From the NCBI GenBank assembly GCA_020073165.1, contig JAIQFP010000006.1:186001-250000 (forward strand): a stretch of 64,000 bases of DNA, read 5' to 3'. The notes beneath the pieces were generated by a model. It did not search any database. It was not told the origin of the DNA and worked only from the letters and a program-made list of their open reading frames with translations. This document shows, piece after piece, positions 45,022 through 53,686 of this stretch (positions within the stretch are counted from its first letter, which is position 1; each line of letters opens with the position of its first letter). A program made the position numbers and the translations under genes. This DNA comes from Terriglobia bacterium. GTDB taxonomy: Bacteria; Acidobacteriota; Terriglobia; Terriglobales; Acidobacteriaceae.

Positions 45022-45780
45022 TCACAGCGAGACGATCGCGGCCTTGGTCTTGGGCTTCTCTTCTTCTTTTTCCGCCAGCCTGCGCAGCAGGAATTGCAGT
45101 ACCTGGCGGTCGCCCTTGCGAATTTCCCGGAACTCGATGCCCACTCCAAAATCGAGGGCAACCCGCCGCACCCGGCCTCGAAACCGCAGATCCTGATTAC
45201 CGACTTGCAGCACCAACTTCAACTCCGTGCCGGGCATGAGCTTGTGATTGCTGGTAACCAGGCAACCGGTCTCAGACAGATTCTTCAGAATGGCTCCGGT
45301 GTGGTCGGCGCTGGGATCCCGCTTCAACAAGTCCACGACCCCCTGGATATCGAACCGCGGCTGCCGCCGGCGGTTCCCGTTGAGGCTGCCAGAAACCGAG
45401 TTCATGCGGTACGGGCTGTTTTCCCCCTGGATCTTTTCATATACCTCTTCCAGGCCCCGCAACTCGGTTTCAAACATCATGCGGTCGGACTCGATGCATT
45501 GAATCCCCACTTGCCCGCGCAACTCTGTATTCGGCTCGCCCACCCATACCACCCGGCAATAGGCTTTGCTCCGGCCGCGCTCCACCGCAATGATTTCTCC
45601 CGCTTCCTTCACACACCGCAGACCGGTCACCCGCGCCCCGCGCGCAGAAATGTCATAGGTACAGGCCAGGTCCAGGCAGGGTTTGTTGTCGCTGTCCCAG
45701 TACGTCACCCGAATGGGTAGGGCAACGTGAATGCGCTTGTCCGAGCGCTCGGGCGGCTGTTTGGAATTCTCTTCGCTCAC
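45022..45780 (-). CDS. Protein with two PilZ-like domains
   Basis: 252 residues. Two PilZ-type beta-barrels in tandem. The first (about 10-110) has RSDKRIHVALPIRVTYWD and DISARGARV; the second (about 135-235) has RRRQPRFDIQGVVDLL and NLSETGCLV. PilZ domains bind cyclic di-GMP through RxxxR and (D/N)xSxxG motifs. The second copy keeps RRRQPR and NLSETG, and the first is close (DISARG). A c-di-GMP effector role is plausible. It lies opposite to the rplS and rnhB genes. Confidence 0.85.
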   Translation of the reverse strand: MSEENSKQPPERSDKRIHVALPIRVTYWDSDNKPCLDLACTYDISARGARVTGLRCVKEAGEIIAVERGRSKAYCRVVWVGEPNTELRGQVGIQCIESDRMMFETELRGLEEVYEKIQGENSPYRMNSVSGSLNGNRRRQPRFDIQGVVDLLKRDPSADHTGAILKNLSETGCLVTSNHKLMPGTELKLVLQVGNQDLRFRGRVRRVALDFGVGIEFREIRKGDRQVLQFLLRRLAEKEEEKPKTKAAIVSL

Positions 45781-45927
45781 TGCGCGTCTGCTGAAGTCAC
45801 TCCTTAGTTGGAAACTAGCAAGCCGTTACCAAAGGGTCAATGAACGCCGGTAACAACCGCGAGGTTACTTGTGACCACCTGAATCGGCGGGCCTTAGCAG
45901 GAGCCAGCCAGCTCACCGTTCGTAACC

Positions 45928-46746
45928 GTGCAGGCTCGTGCTGATCTTTTCCCGCTTGCGTCCCAGGCCCGTCTCGGCGAAGATGCACCTATCTCCTATT
46001 CCGTGTCGCCCAGGACAAAGTCCGCCGCCGAGAAAGAACTCTCCACCGCCGCCGCCAAACTGCGCCTGTTGAAAAAGCTACGTTGCACGTTGAACTACGA
46101 GAAGAAAGCCTGGCAAGCGGGCGCCCGCCTGGTGGCCGGAGTAGATGAGGTCGGTCGTGGCAGCTTATTCGGACCCGTAGTTGCCGCTGCGGTGATCCTC
46201 GATCCCGCGTATCGCATCCGCGGCCTGCGTGATTCCAAACTGCTGCTCTCCGAGCGCCGCGAGATCCTGGCCGAGCGCATCCGCCAACACGCCATCGCCT
46301 GGGCGGTCGCTGCGGTGGATGCTGCCCGTATTGACCAGATCAACATCTACCAGGCATCCCGCGTCGCCATGCGGGAGGCGGTCCTGCGTCTCGAACCCGG
46401 CCCCGACCACTTGCTGGTGGACGCCGTGCATCTCGATTGCGAGCTGCCGCAGAAGCCCATCATCCACGGCGACGCTCTTTCCGCCTCCATTGCCGCCGCC
46501 TCCATCCTCGCCAAGGTGGAACGCGACCGCATGGTCAGCCAATGGGACCCCGTCTTCCCCGTCTACGCGCTCGCCTCCAATAAGGGATACAGCACCCCCC
46601 GCCACCTCGCCGCTCTGCGCGAGCACGGCCCTTGCCCCCTGCACCGCCTGTCCTTCGCGCCCGTCTGGAACGCCCCCGTCCCGCAAGAAGTCCTGGCCTT
46701 CATGCTGGAAGAAAGGCGTAGCACTGGCGTCCCGCCGGCCACCTAG
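45928..46746 (+). CDS. rnhB: Ribonuclease HII
   Basis: 272 residues. Catalytic motif VAGVDEVGRGSLFGPVVAAA (D, E), then LRDSKLLLSERR, LLVDAVHLD (third Asp) and ILAKVERDRMV with NKGYSTPRHLAAL. It removes RNA from RNA-DNA hybrids and misinserted ribonucleotides. The N-terminus is about 60 residues longer than typical; the GTG start at 45928 or a later one could be right. It keeps the conserved position downstream of rplS, with a PilZ gene inserted between on the other strand. Confidence 0.94.
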   Translation: MQARADLFPLASQARLGEDAPISYSVSPRTKSAAEKELSTAAAKLRLLKKLRCTLNYEKKAWQAGARLVAGVDEVGRGSLFGPVVAAAVILDPAYRIRGLRDSKLLLSERREILAERIRQHAIAWAVAAVDAARIDQINIYQASRVAMREAVLRLEPGPDHLLVDAVHLDCELPQKPIIHGDALSASIAAASILAKVERDRMVSQWDPVFPVYALASNKGYSTPRHLAALREHGPCPLHRLSFAPVWNAPVPQEVLAFMLEERRSTGVPPAT

Positions 46747-46757
46747 GCACAGGCCGT

Positions 46758-46799
46758 GTGGCGACGGGCGCCTCGCCCGTCCACCGAGCGAAGCGAGGC
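46758..46799. repeat. REP-like repeat, GACGGGCGCCTCGCCCGTC family
   Basis: Hairpin core GACGGGCG / CGCCCGTC followed by CACCGAGCGAAGCGAGG, directly after rnhB. Confidence 0.75.
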
Positions 46800-46925
46800 C
46801 GCTTCCCGACAGTCTGATTTGTGTCGCATCACAACCCGAATCGCCCCAACCCGCCCCGCACATTGCCCACTCTGGCTAAGTGCTTTGCCTGGACGTTTCC
46901 GATTAGAATCACTGCGAGAACAACC

Positions 46926-47672
46926 ATGCTCCGCATGATGGCCGTCACCGCTCACCCCGATGACGAAGCCGGAGGCTTCGGCGGCTCGCTGCGCCTCTAC
47001 CGCGACCGTGGCGTCGAAACCTGCGTGATCTGTCTTACTCCCGGGCAAGGCGCTTCCCATCGCGGAGGCGCCCACACCGATCACGAACTGGCCGCCCTCC
47101 GCCGCAGAGAATTCGCCGCCTCGTGCAAAATCCTCAAGGTCGGCCGCGCCATCGTGCTCGATTATCCCGACGGCCAGTTGCACCGCCAGGACCTGTACCG
47201 TGTGGTTTGCGACCTCACGCTGCACCTGCGCGAATTCCGTCCGCACATCGTGCTGACCTTCGGTCCGGAAGGCTCAGTCACCGGCCACACCGATCACTCC
47301 ATGGCTTCCGTTTTCGCCAGCCTCGCCTTCCACTGGGCTGGACGCAACAACCGCTATCCCGACCAGCTCAAAGACGGTATCACCCCGCATCGTGCCCAGA
47401 AGCTGTACTATTCCACCACCAACTTCACTCTGCCGGACCGTGGGCCGATCACGTTGTCTCCCGCCACCGCGATTATCGAAATCGGCGAATACCTGGAAAC
47501 CAAGATCGCTGCCTTCAAGGCCCACACCACCCAGGCCCCGCTGTGGAGTCTTGTCGAGACACACCTGCGTCAGCGCGGACGAAAGGAAATGTTTCATCTC
47601 GCTGCCACGGTGAACCCGGGACTGATCCAACAGGAAACTGACTTGTTTGCCGGCGTCACCGAAGGTGATTGA
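46926..47672 (+). CDS. PIG-L/LmbE-family N-acetylglucosaminyl deacetylase
   Basis: 248 residues. The zinc motif AHPDDEAGGFGG (PDD) lies near the N-terminus, then RRREFAASCKILKV and TFGPEGSVTGHTDHSMAS (HxDH-like). The family removes N-acetyl groups from GlcNAc-linked small molecules, as in mycothiol or bacillithiol synthesis and sugar catabolism. ATG at 46926 fits the conserved start; upstream in-frame sequence is repeat-derived. The substrate is not shown by context. Confidence 0.9.
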   Translation: MLRMMAVTAHPDDEAGGFGGSLRLYRDRGVETCVICLTPGQGASHRGGAHTDHELAALRRREFAASCKILKVGRAIVLDYPDGQLHRQDLYRVVCDLTLHLREFRPHIVLTFGPEGSVTGHTDHSMASVFASLAFHWAGRNNRYPDQLKDGITPHRAQKLYYSTTNFTLPDRGPITLSPATAIIEIGEYLETKIAAFKAHTTQAPLWSLVETHLRQRGRKEMFHLAATVNPGLIQQETDLFAGVTEGD

Positions 47673-47691
47673 CGATAAAACCTCTGATGGC

Positions 47692-47726
47692 GTCATCTTG
47701 AGCGGCCCTCAGGCCGTGAAGGATCT
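47692..47726. repeat. REP-like repeat, GTCATCC...GAAGGATC family
   Basis: GTCATCTTGAGCGGCCCTC, then AGGCCGTGAAGGATC. It lies between the convergent deacetylase and M61 genes. Confidence 0.65.
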
Positions 47727-47783
47727 GGCGTGGAGCGGCAGGAATGCCGGCCTGAAAAAGCTCTTAGGATGATCAATAGCAGG

Positions 47784-49664
47784 CTATCGTGCCTTGATGA
47801 TCTCGCTCATCACGTCCGGCTTCGCTTCATCCCGCGCCAGGTGGGGATACTTCTCCCCGCCGTGATAATCAACTTTGTAGGTCTGATAGTAATCCGTGTT
47901 TTCGACCAGCAACTCCAGCGGCTTCGCGCTGCTCTTCCCTGCCCGCAGCGCATCCCGCAGCACATTTGCCGTGAATTTCTTGCCGTTGACCGCCGCTACT
48001 TCCATGCCCGGCCCGATCCCGGCCACCGCCGCCGGCATGCCCTCAATCGTGTCCACGATGCGTCCATCTTCGTTTAACGTCAGCCCGATCGAATACTCGG
48101 CATTGATGGTCTTGTTTTTCTCTTCTGTGGCCCTTACCTCCTCCGACCGGGTTTCGTCGTACACCAGCTTCCACCCGCTGTGCGCAATGCCATCGAGCGG
48201 CGCACCCGGTCCGTGGTTCTGCAACCGCTCCGTCCAGAAGCCCCGCCAGTCATACGGAGCGATCTGATTCAAGGCGTTCACCACATCATCAAAAGTGTAA
48301 GTCTTCACCTCCGGAGCACCACTCTGTCCCCCATGAAACAAATGGCAGAAGTCGTCGATCGATTTCTTTCCCTGCGTCTGTTGCCGGATGATCATGTCCA
48401 CCCACAGCCAGTTCAGCACGTCCTCGTCGTAGTAATCCAGCTCCCTCCGCCACGACACCCACTCGCGCGGCGCGTCCTGCATAGCGGGCACGCCATCCGC
48501 CGTGTCCTGCAGATTGCGCCACGTGCGTCCCGGCCGATGATCCAAGTCCGCCGCGATCTGCGCCAGCGCGTCCCGAAACTGTTCCGGCGTCCGCAATCCA
48601 CTGCGCCCGCTCAGTACGTCCCCCAAATATGACGTCAGCCCCTCGTAAACCCACAACAGGTCATCCTGCATGGGCTTCTGGTAGTCCGGTGTGGTCAGGT
48701 CCGCCGGACGCCGGTATTTTCCGTTCCAGGAGTGCACATACTCGTGCGTCAGTAGTCCGGCCCTTAGCAGCCGCTTGTCCGGGTCGACCATGGTGCGCTC
48801 ATCCACCCGGCTGTCGTTCGACTCGTGGTGCTCCAACCCGCCATGCGCCACGTGATCGCTCAGGCTGTACAGGAAATGGTAGTCGCGGTAGTGCTCCGCT
48901 CCGAACATTTTGCGCGCCTGGACAACCATTTCTTTATAGTGCTGAATGTCCTCCGGAGGCGCTTCCAGAGCAGCCGGGCTGTCCGCGGCAATGTTCATCT
49001 CGACCAGAGGATTAGTGGCCAGCGGCACTGTGCGCAGATACTCGCCCGCGATCACCGGCGAATCCACCAGGGTGGTCAGCGACGCCGGTTTGAACTTGAT
49101 CTCGCCGCCTGACTGGGACGCAAGCGGCAAGGGTGTGCCGAACTTCCATCCCGCCGGCAGCCGTAGACTCGCGTCATAGGTCAACTCGTCGGAAGTCGGG
49201 CCCGCAGGATAGAGCAGCACGGTGTTCCAAATGAGCACCATCATTTTGTCCGTCGCGGAGACTCCTCCGGGTGCTCCGATGTTGCCCTCCCGCCCCGCGG
49301 GCGAGATGAAGTCCAGCGACGCATCTACCATGGACGCTCCCGCCGGCACCTCCACGTGAAAGGTCCACCCATCCAGCAGGTCCCGCCGCCATTTCAAGAT
49401 CTGCCCGTTGGCCGTGAACTTCAGACCCGCCAGGTCCTCGATCGGCCCGGTCGGCCCGTGTTCCCCCGGAATCCATTTCGGGTAATAAAGAGTGAGCGTG
49501 CCCGGGCTGGCCGGAATCTGCAACTGCGCGTGAAGGATCTTCCGCGGCGCCTCGCTGGCGTCAACCGAGAGGCTGATATGCTGCCCAACCGCAGTGACTC
49601 CCGGCACCGCCAGAAGTACGAGCAGCAAGAACCAACGCAAGGCACGACCAGGGAGAGTCGCCAT
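47784..49664 (-). CDS. M61-family metallopeptidase with PDZ domain
   Basis: About 626 residues from ATG 49664. A signal peptide (LRWFLLLVLLAVPGVTAV) and a beta-rich N-terminal domain precede the catalytic zinc motif LLTHEYVHSWNGK (HExxH) with the third ligand Glu in LLWVYEGLTSYLG. A C-terminal PDZ domain follows (SIGLTLNEDGRIVDTIEGMPA, then GPGMEVAAVNGKKF). This is the glycyl-aminopeptidase-like M61 plan, acting in the periplasm. It keeps all catalytic residues, in contrast to the M1-like protein at 424-2148. Confidence 0.93.
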   Translation of the reverse strand: MATLPGRALRWFLLLVLLAVPGVTAVGQHISLSVDASEAPRKILHAQLQIPASPGTLTLYYPKWIPGEHGPTGPIEDLAGLKFTANGQILKWRRDLLDGWTFHVEVPAGASMVDASLDFISPAGREGNIGAPGGVSATDKMMVLIWNTVLLYPAGPTSDELTYDASLRLPAGWKFGTPLPLASQSGGEIKFKPASLTTLVDSPVIAGEYLRTVPLATNPLVEMNIAADSPAALEAPPEDIQHYKEMVVQARKMFGAEHYRDYHFLYSLSDHVAHGGLEHHESNDSRVDERTMVDPDKRLLRAGLLTHEYVHSWNGKYRRPADLTTPDYQKPMQDDLLWVYEGLTSYLGDVLSGRSGLRTPEQFRDALAQIAADLDHRPGRTWRNLQDTADGVPAMQDAPREWVSWRRELDYYDEDVLNWLWVDMIIRQQTQGKKSIDDFCHLFHGGQSGAPEVKTYTFDDVVNALNQIAPYDWRGFWTERLQNHGPGAPLDGIAHSGWKLVYDETRSEEVRATEEKNKTINAEYSIGLTLNEDGRIVDTIEGMPAAVAGIGPGMEVAAVNGKKFTANVLRDALRAGKSSAKPLELLVENTDYYQTYKVDYHGGEKYPHLARDEAKPDVMSEIIKAR

Positions 49665-49778
49665 GGATGGGCTCCTTTGGGATTGTGGGATTTCGATCAC
49701 GAAGTTAACGAATATATCAGAGCATTCAGCAAGTAGCCCGTTGGGGTTTCTCAACGTCAGGCATGAGCCTGAGAGACT

Positions 49779-49844
49779 AGGTGCTAAGTGCTGATTTGCC
49801 AGACGCCTTGGTGCCTGAGTGCTGACTGCTGAGTGCTGAATGCT
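49779..49844. repeat. Heptad-word repeat upstream of tmk
   Basis: Degenerate units AGGTGCT, AAGTGCT and GATTTGC, then four clear units of the GAGTGCT/GAATGCT type at 49817-49844. The tmk start is 12 bp away. Confidence 0.75.
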
Positions 49845-49855
49845 AGAATTTCCCC

Positions 49856-50545
49856 GTGCCCACGCACCCCCATCGCGGCAAGTTCATCACCTTGGAGGGC
49901 CTGGACGGTTGCGGCAAGAGCACGCAACTGGAAAGGCTCGCCGCCGTCCTCCGTGCTGACGGATTCTCCGTGGTGACGACTCGCGAACCTGGGGGCACCG
50001 AAACCGGAGAAAAAATCCGCAAGCTGCTGCTCGACACCGCCACCTCGGGCCTTTCCCCACTCTCGGAACTGGCGCTGATGTTTGCCTCCCGCGCTCAGCA
50101 CATCAAGGAGGTTATCCAGCCGGCGCTCGCCGAGGGCCGCATCGTGCTTTGCGACCGCTTCACCGATTCCAGCGAGGCCTACCAGGGCGGCGGCCGCAAA
50201 CTGGGCAGCGAAGCGGTCCTCGCTCTGCACCGCATTCTCTGCGGCGGCCTCCAGCCGGAACTCACCATCCTGATGGATTCCGAACTGGCCGCCAGTGTGG
50301 ACAGGGCCCGCCGCCGCAACCAGGCCCGCACTGCCGGCAGTAGCAGCGGTGAGAGCGACGAGAATCGCTTCGAGCACGAAAGTCGAGCCTTCTTCGAGAG
50401 GGTGCGCACCGCGTATTTAGCCATCGCCGCCCGCGAACCCCAGCGTGTAGTCGTGGTAGACGCACGCGGCACGGCCGAAGACACCCACAAGCAGATCGTG
50501 GAAATTGTCCGCCGTAAGCTGAAGCTCGCGGCGAAAACAGCGTGA
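49856..50545 (+). CDS. tmk: Thymidylate kinase
   Basis: 229 residues. P-loop FITLEGLDGCGKSTQLERLA, DR(Y/F) motif VLCDRFTDSSEAYQGGGR, and a helical lid. It phosphorylates dTMP to dTDP for DNA synthesis. The GTG start at 49856 lies right after a heptad repeat and lacks a Shine-Dalgarno sequence. The lid region contains a Ser/Gly-rich stretch (TAGSSSGESDENRF). It is followed at once by holB, a common pairing. Confidence 0.95.
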   Translation: MPTHPHRGKFITLEGLDGCGKSTQLERLAAVLRADGFSVVTTREPGGTETGEKIRKLLLDTATSGLSPLSELALMFASRAQHIKEVIQPALAEGRIVLCDRFTDSSEAYQGGGRKLGSEAVLALHRILCGGLQPELTILMDSELAASVDRARRRNQARTAGSSSGESDENRFEHESRAFFERVRTAYLAIAAREPQRVVVVDARGTAEDTHKQIVEIVRRKLKLAAKTA

Positions 50546-50635
50546 GCTCTCAGCAACTGGCAGTCAACAGTTAGCACTGCGGCGTTGCGGTGTGTAAAAT
50601 TGCTTTCTCCGCGCCTCCCTGTCTCCGTGGTGAAT

Positions 50636-51730
50636 ATGGCTTTCTCCGATTTTCACGGTAACGCCGAAGTCATCCGCCGCTTGCGCGAGATGCTGGCCCA
50701 CCAGCGCTTTCCGCAAGCGGTGGTTCTTGCCGGCCCCACCGGTTCCGGCAAGTACACCCTCGCCCTGATGCTGGCGAAGGCCATGAATTGCCTGTCGCCC
50801 CCGACCACCGACGGCTTGCCGGATTTCTGCGGCAAGTGCTCCAACTGCCTCCGCATCGCTCAGGCCGAGGATCTCGAAGCCCGCGTCGCCGAAGCAGTGG
50901 AGGCCCGTGAGAATCTGCGCGAGACCGACAAGAAAGAAACCCGTCTGTTCGTCCAGACTCATCCCGATGTGCTCATCATCCCGCCCGACCCGCCACAACT
51001 GATGATCAAAGTGGACCAGGTGCGCCGCGTGATCGAAACCATCTATTACCGTCCCGGCGACGCCAAAGAGCGGGTCTACATCTTCACCGACTCCGCCTTC
51101 ATGAAAGAGGCGGCCAATTCCCTGCTCAAAGTTCTGGAGGAGCCGCCTGACTTCGCCACCATCTTTCTATTGGCTGAAAATCCCGGCGAACTGCTGCCCA
51201 CCATCCGCTCGCGCTCCATGATTGTTTCTCTCGCTGCCTTGTCCGTCGAAGAACTCGAAAGCTACCTGGTGAAACATCGCCCCGACTGGACAGCGAAACA
51301 GCGCGCTCTGGTGGCCCGTCTCGCGGAAGGCGCCGTGGGACGCGCCCGCAGTTTCGATCTCGCCGCCTACACCGCCGCCCGGGCCCACGCACTTACCATC
51401 CTGAACTCCGCCCTGCGCACCGCCGATCACAGCGACCTGTTCAAGATCACCGAAACCTACCGCGCCGGAGTCGAAGGCCGCGAAAAGACTGAAAGGCTCC
51501 TGCGTACCCTCTATTCCCTGCTCCAGGACCTGACCTTTCTCAACTCGGGAACCCCCGATCTGGTCCGCAACACCGATATTCACCCTGATCTGAAGAGGCT
51601 GGCCGAAGCCGCCGATTTCGCCTGGATCACCGCCGCCGCCGACCGCCTGGCCGAGGTCGAGCGCGGCATGCGCCGTAACCTGTTGCGATCGCTCTCTCTG
51701 GATGCCTTTGCGACGGCAATGGAGAGGTAG
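50636..51730 (+). CDS. holB: DNA polymerase III subunit delta'
   Basis: About 364 residues. AAA+ clamp-loader fold with VVLAGPTGSGKYTLALMLAK (P-loop), zinc-binding cysteines (CGKCSNCLR), VYIFTDSAFMKEAANSLLKV and LEEPPDFATIFLLAE, and the IRSRSM sensor. It is part of the loader that places the sliding clamp on DNA. ATG at 50636 is preferred to a GTG two codons before it. An unusual acidic helical segment (EDLEARVAEAVEARENLRET) follows the zinc module. The stop codon touches the first unit of a heptad repeat. Confidence 0.92.
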   Translation: MAFSDFHGNAEVIRRLREMLAHQRFPQAVVLAGPTGSGKYTLALMLAKAMNCLSPPTTDGLPDFCGKCSNCLRIAQAEDLEARVAEAVEARENLRETDKKETRLFVQTHPDVLIIPPDPPQLMIKVDQVRRVIETIYYRPGDAKERVYIFTDSAFMKEAANSLLKVLEEPPDFATIFLLAENPGELLPTIRSRSMIVSLAALSVEELESYLVKHRPDWTAKQRALVARLAEGAVGRARSFDLAAYTAARAHALTILNSALRTADHSDLFKITETYRAGVEGREKTERLLRTLYSLLQDLTFLNSGTPDLVRNTDIHPDLKRLAEAADFAWITAAADRLAEVERGMRRNLLRSLSLDAFATAMER

Positions 51731-51863
51731 CACTCAGCATTCAGCATTCAGCCATTCCGCAGTTGATGACGTCATCCTGAACCCGGCTTCAGCGGGGTGA
51801 AGGATCTTGCGCGCACCACCGAGACTCTTTGCCGGCTCAGTGCTGAATGCTGAGTGCTGACTG
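51727..51863. mobile_element. MITE-like palindromic element with heptad arms
   Basis: Left arm 51727-51754 (AGCATTC-type units) and right arm 51836-51863 (GAATGCT-type units) are inverted and match at about 24 of 28 positions. The 81-bp interior contains a REP-like unit starting GTCATCCTGA at 51771 and ending GAAGGATC. No transposase is encoded, and target-site duplications could not be decided. Confidence 0.55.
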
Positions 51864-52023
51864 GGTACTTTCGTCTCAAAGTGATTGCCCCACCACCATT
51901 GGCTCATTGTCATTCCCACCTTGCCTGTGCTACGGTTATCACAAATTTCACGCCTCTGTACCACAATCACAGCAGCGCCGTGTTGTGGCCCGCGACAAAA
52001 AAGCGTGTCGGACAGGTGGTGCC

Positions 52024-52446
52024 ATGACCATAAAAGATACGATTGATTCCATCCCAGCCGAGCGATCCGTCGAAGCAGAAGGTTTTGCCAACCGCAAGCT
52101 GATCCGGCCTTCACTGAACCGCACCGACCACAACCACAACCACAACCATACCGCCGCCCCCGTGGGAGAGCGCCGCCCCGACCGCCCGGAGCGTAACGAT
52201 CGTCCTAACGGCCCCAGGAAGGCCACCCCTCCAGAACAAACCAATGCCGAGAATTTCTATTATCAGAAGCAGATGCAATCTCGCACCCCCATGGTGGTGG
52301 TCCTGACGGATGGGGAAGAGATTCACGGCGTCATCGAGTGGTACGACAAGACCTGCATCAAAGTAACCCGCAACGGCTCCCCTAATCTGATGATCTACAA
52401 GCCTTCCATCAAGTACATGTTCAAGGAAGCTGAGAAGAGGAGCTAG
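52024..52446 (+). CDS. hfq: Hfq-like RNA chaperone with long N-terminal extension
   Basis: 140 residues from ATG 52024. The C-terminal 65 residues form an Sm/Hfq domain: NFYYQKQMQSRTPMVVVLTD, GEEIHGVIEWYDKTCIKV and MIYKPSIKYMF, where the second Sm motif has YKPS in place of the usual YKHA. The first 73 residues are an extension that includes HNHNHNH (about 36-42) and an Arg/Pro/Asp-rich linker, not part of classical Hfq. Hfq hexamers pair small RNAs with mRNAs. Metal or RNA binding by the extension is inference. Confidence 0.88.
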   Translation: MTIKDTIDSIPAERSVEAEGFANRKLIRPSLNRTDHNHNHNHTAAPVGERRPDRPERNDRPNGPRKATPPEQTNAENFYYQKQMQSRTPMVVVLTDGEEIHGVIEWYDKTCIKVTRNGSPNLMIYKPSIKYMFKEAEKRS

Positions 52447-52563
52447 TTGCGAGCTGCCAGCAAGAGGGCAGGAATTCCACCAAGAATTTCCATATTGAAA
52501 GGGACGATCCTAGTCGTCCCTGGTAGGGTATTACCTCGCAACTCGGTACTCGCAACTCGTTAC
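52443..52563. repeat. Palindromic element with heptad arms between hfq and dcd
   Basis: The left arm has TAGTTGC and GAGCTGC units (about 52443-52461). The right arm has four CTCGCAA/CTCGGTA-type units (52535-52562), inverted relative to the left. A hairpin GGGACGA...TCGTCCC lies inside (52501-52520). The last unit contains the dcd stop codon. Confidence 0.55.
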
Positions 52564-53111
52564 AATTTCGGCAACACAATCCCCTTCTGCGCCTGATACT
52601 TCCCCTTCCGATCTGCGTAACTGGTCTCGCACACTTCATCGCCCTGGAAGAAGATGATCTGGCACAGGCCTTCATTTGCGTAGATCTTCGCCGGCAACGG
52701 CGTGGTATTTGAGATCTCTAGCGTTACGAACCCTTCCCATTCCGGCTCAAACGGCGTGACGTTCACGATGATCCCGCAGCGCGCATACGTGGACTTGCCC
52801 ACGCAAATGGTCAGCACATCGCGCGGAATCTTGAAATACTCCACCGACCGTGCCAGCGCAAAAGAATTCGGCGGCACAATCGCGCAATCCGAGCGCACTG
52901 TGACGAAAGATCGCTCGTCGAAATTCTTCGGGTCCACCACCGTGCAGTTCACGTTGGTAAAAATCTTGAACTCATCGGCCACGCGCAGATCGTAGCCATA
53001 CGAAGACAGCCCATACGACACCACGCCTTCCCGCACCTGCTTCTCCGAGAAGGGATTAATCATGTCGTGTTCCAGCGCCATCTTGCGGATCCAGCGGTCA
53101 CTCTTCAGCAT
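52560..53111 (-). CDS. dcd: dCTP deaminase
   Basis: 183 residues. It begins [20 protein letters not shown]; active-site region [19 protein letters not shown], then [20 protein letters not shown] and [20 protein letters not shown] (the catalytic Glu lies in the last). It converts dCTP to dUTP, feeding dTMP synthesis, which agrees with tmk being close by. ATG at 53111 fits the family; upstream in-frame sequence comes from a repeat. Confidence 0.95.
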   Translation of the reverse strand: MLKSDRWIRKMALEHDMINPFSEKQVREGVVSYGLSSYGYDLRVADEFKIFTNVNCTVVDPKNFDERSFVTVRSDCAIVPPNSFALARSVEYFKIPRDVLTICVGKSTYARCGIIVNVTPFEPEWEGFVTLEISNTTPLPAKIYANEGLCQIIFFQGDEVCETSYADRKGKYQAQKGIVLPKL

Positions 53112-53112
53112 G

Positions 53113-53220
53113 AGTCTCCTTGGGAATTGTGTAATCGAGTAATTCTGTAATTTGGTAATTTGAAAGCGGAGGGTCCACCTGAAAATTCTCAAATTACCCG
53201 ATTACCAAATTACGAAATTC
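53113..53220. repeat. A+T-rich palindromic element with octad arms
   Basis: The left arm has four 8-bp units of the type GTAATTTG (about 53123-53154). The right arm has units of the type AAATTACC (about 53185-53220), inverted. The element lies immediately upstream of dcd. It has the same design as the heptad elements but period 8 and a very different composition. Confidence 0.6.
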
Positions 53221-53335
53221 GTTCGGCTGGGTGCCGCCATCTTACGGGAGATAACCTCCCGTTGACAATCTCCCTTATCTCCCTTAGCATCAACCACTTG
53301 GTGAACTGTTGTGATTCCGCCGCCGGGAGCCGCCT

Positions 53336-53605
53336 GTGATTAAGCTCGACATCATCAACGAAGTCGTCAACAAAACCGGGATCACCAAGACCAAAGCCGA
53401 ACTGGCCGTCGAGACCGTCTTTGAGAGCATGAAGCGCGCGCTCTCCAAGGGCGATCGCATTGAATTGCGCGGCTTTGGCGTGTTCAACGTCCGCCCGCGC
53501 AAGACCGGCATCGGACGCAACCCGCGCACCGGCGCGGAGGTTTCCATCCCGCCGGGCAAGGCCGTGCGCTTCAAGCCCGGCAAGGAGTTGCAGTCCATCG
53601 ACTAA
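53336..53605 (+). CDS. HU/IHF-family DNA-binding protein
   Basis: 89 residues, the usual length. It begins IKLDIINEVVNKTGITKTKA, with GDRIELRGFGVFNVRPRKTG, then RNPRTGAEVSIPPGKAVRFK, including the DNA-intercalating Pro loop (RNPRTG). It bends and compacts DNA as a dimer. Which subfamily (HU or IHF-like) applies cannot be settled. GTG start with GGGAG upstream. Confidence 0.93.
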   Translation: MIKLDIINEVVNKTGITKTKAELAVETVFESMKRALSKGDRIELRGFGVFNVRPRKTGIGRNPRTGAEVSIPPGKAVRFKPGKELQSID

Positions 53606-53686
53606 GTGTGACGCCGCTACAGCTGGTGTGGCCGCGGGCGACTCACCCGCGCCTGCTTCGTCCAAAGCGCATCCCCGGGACTTCCG

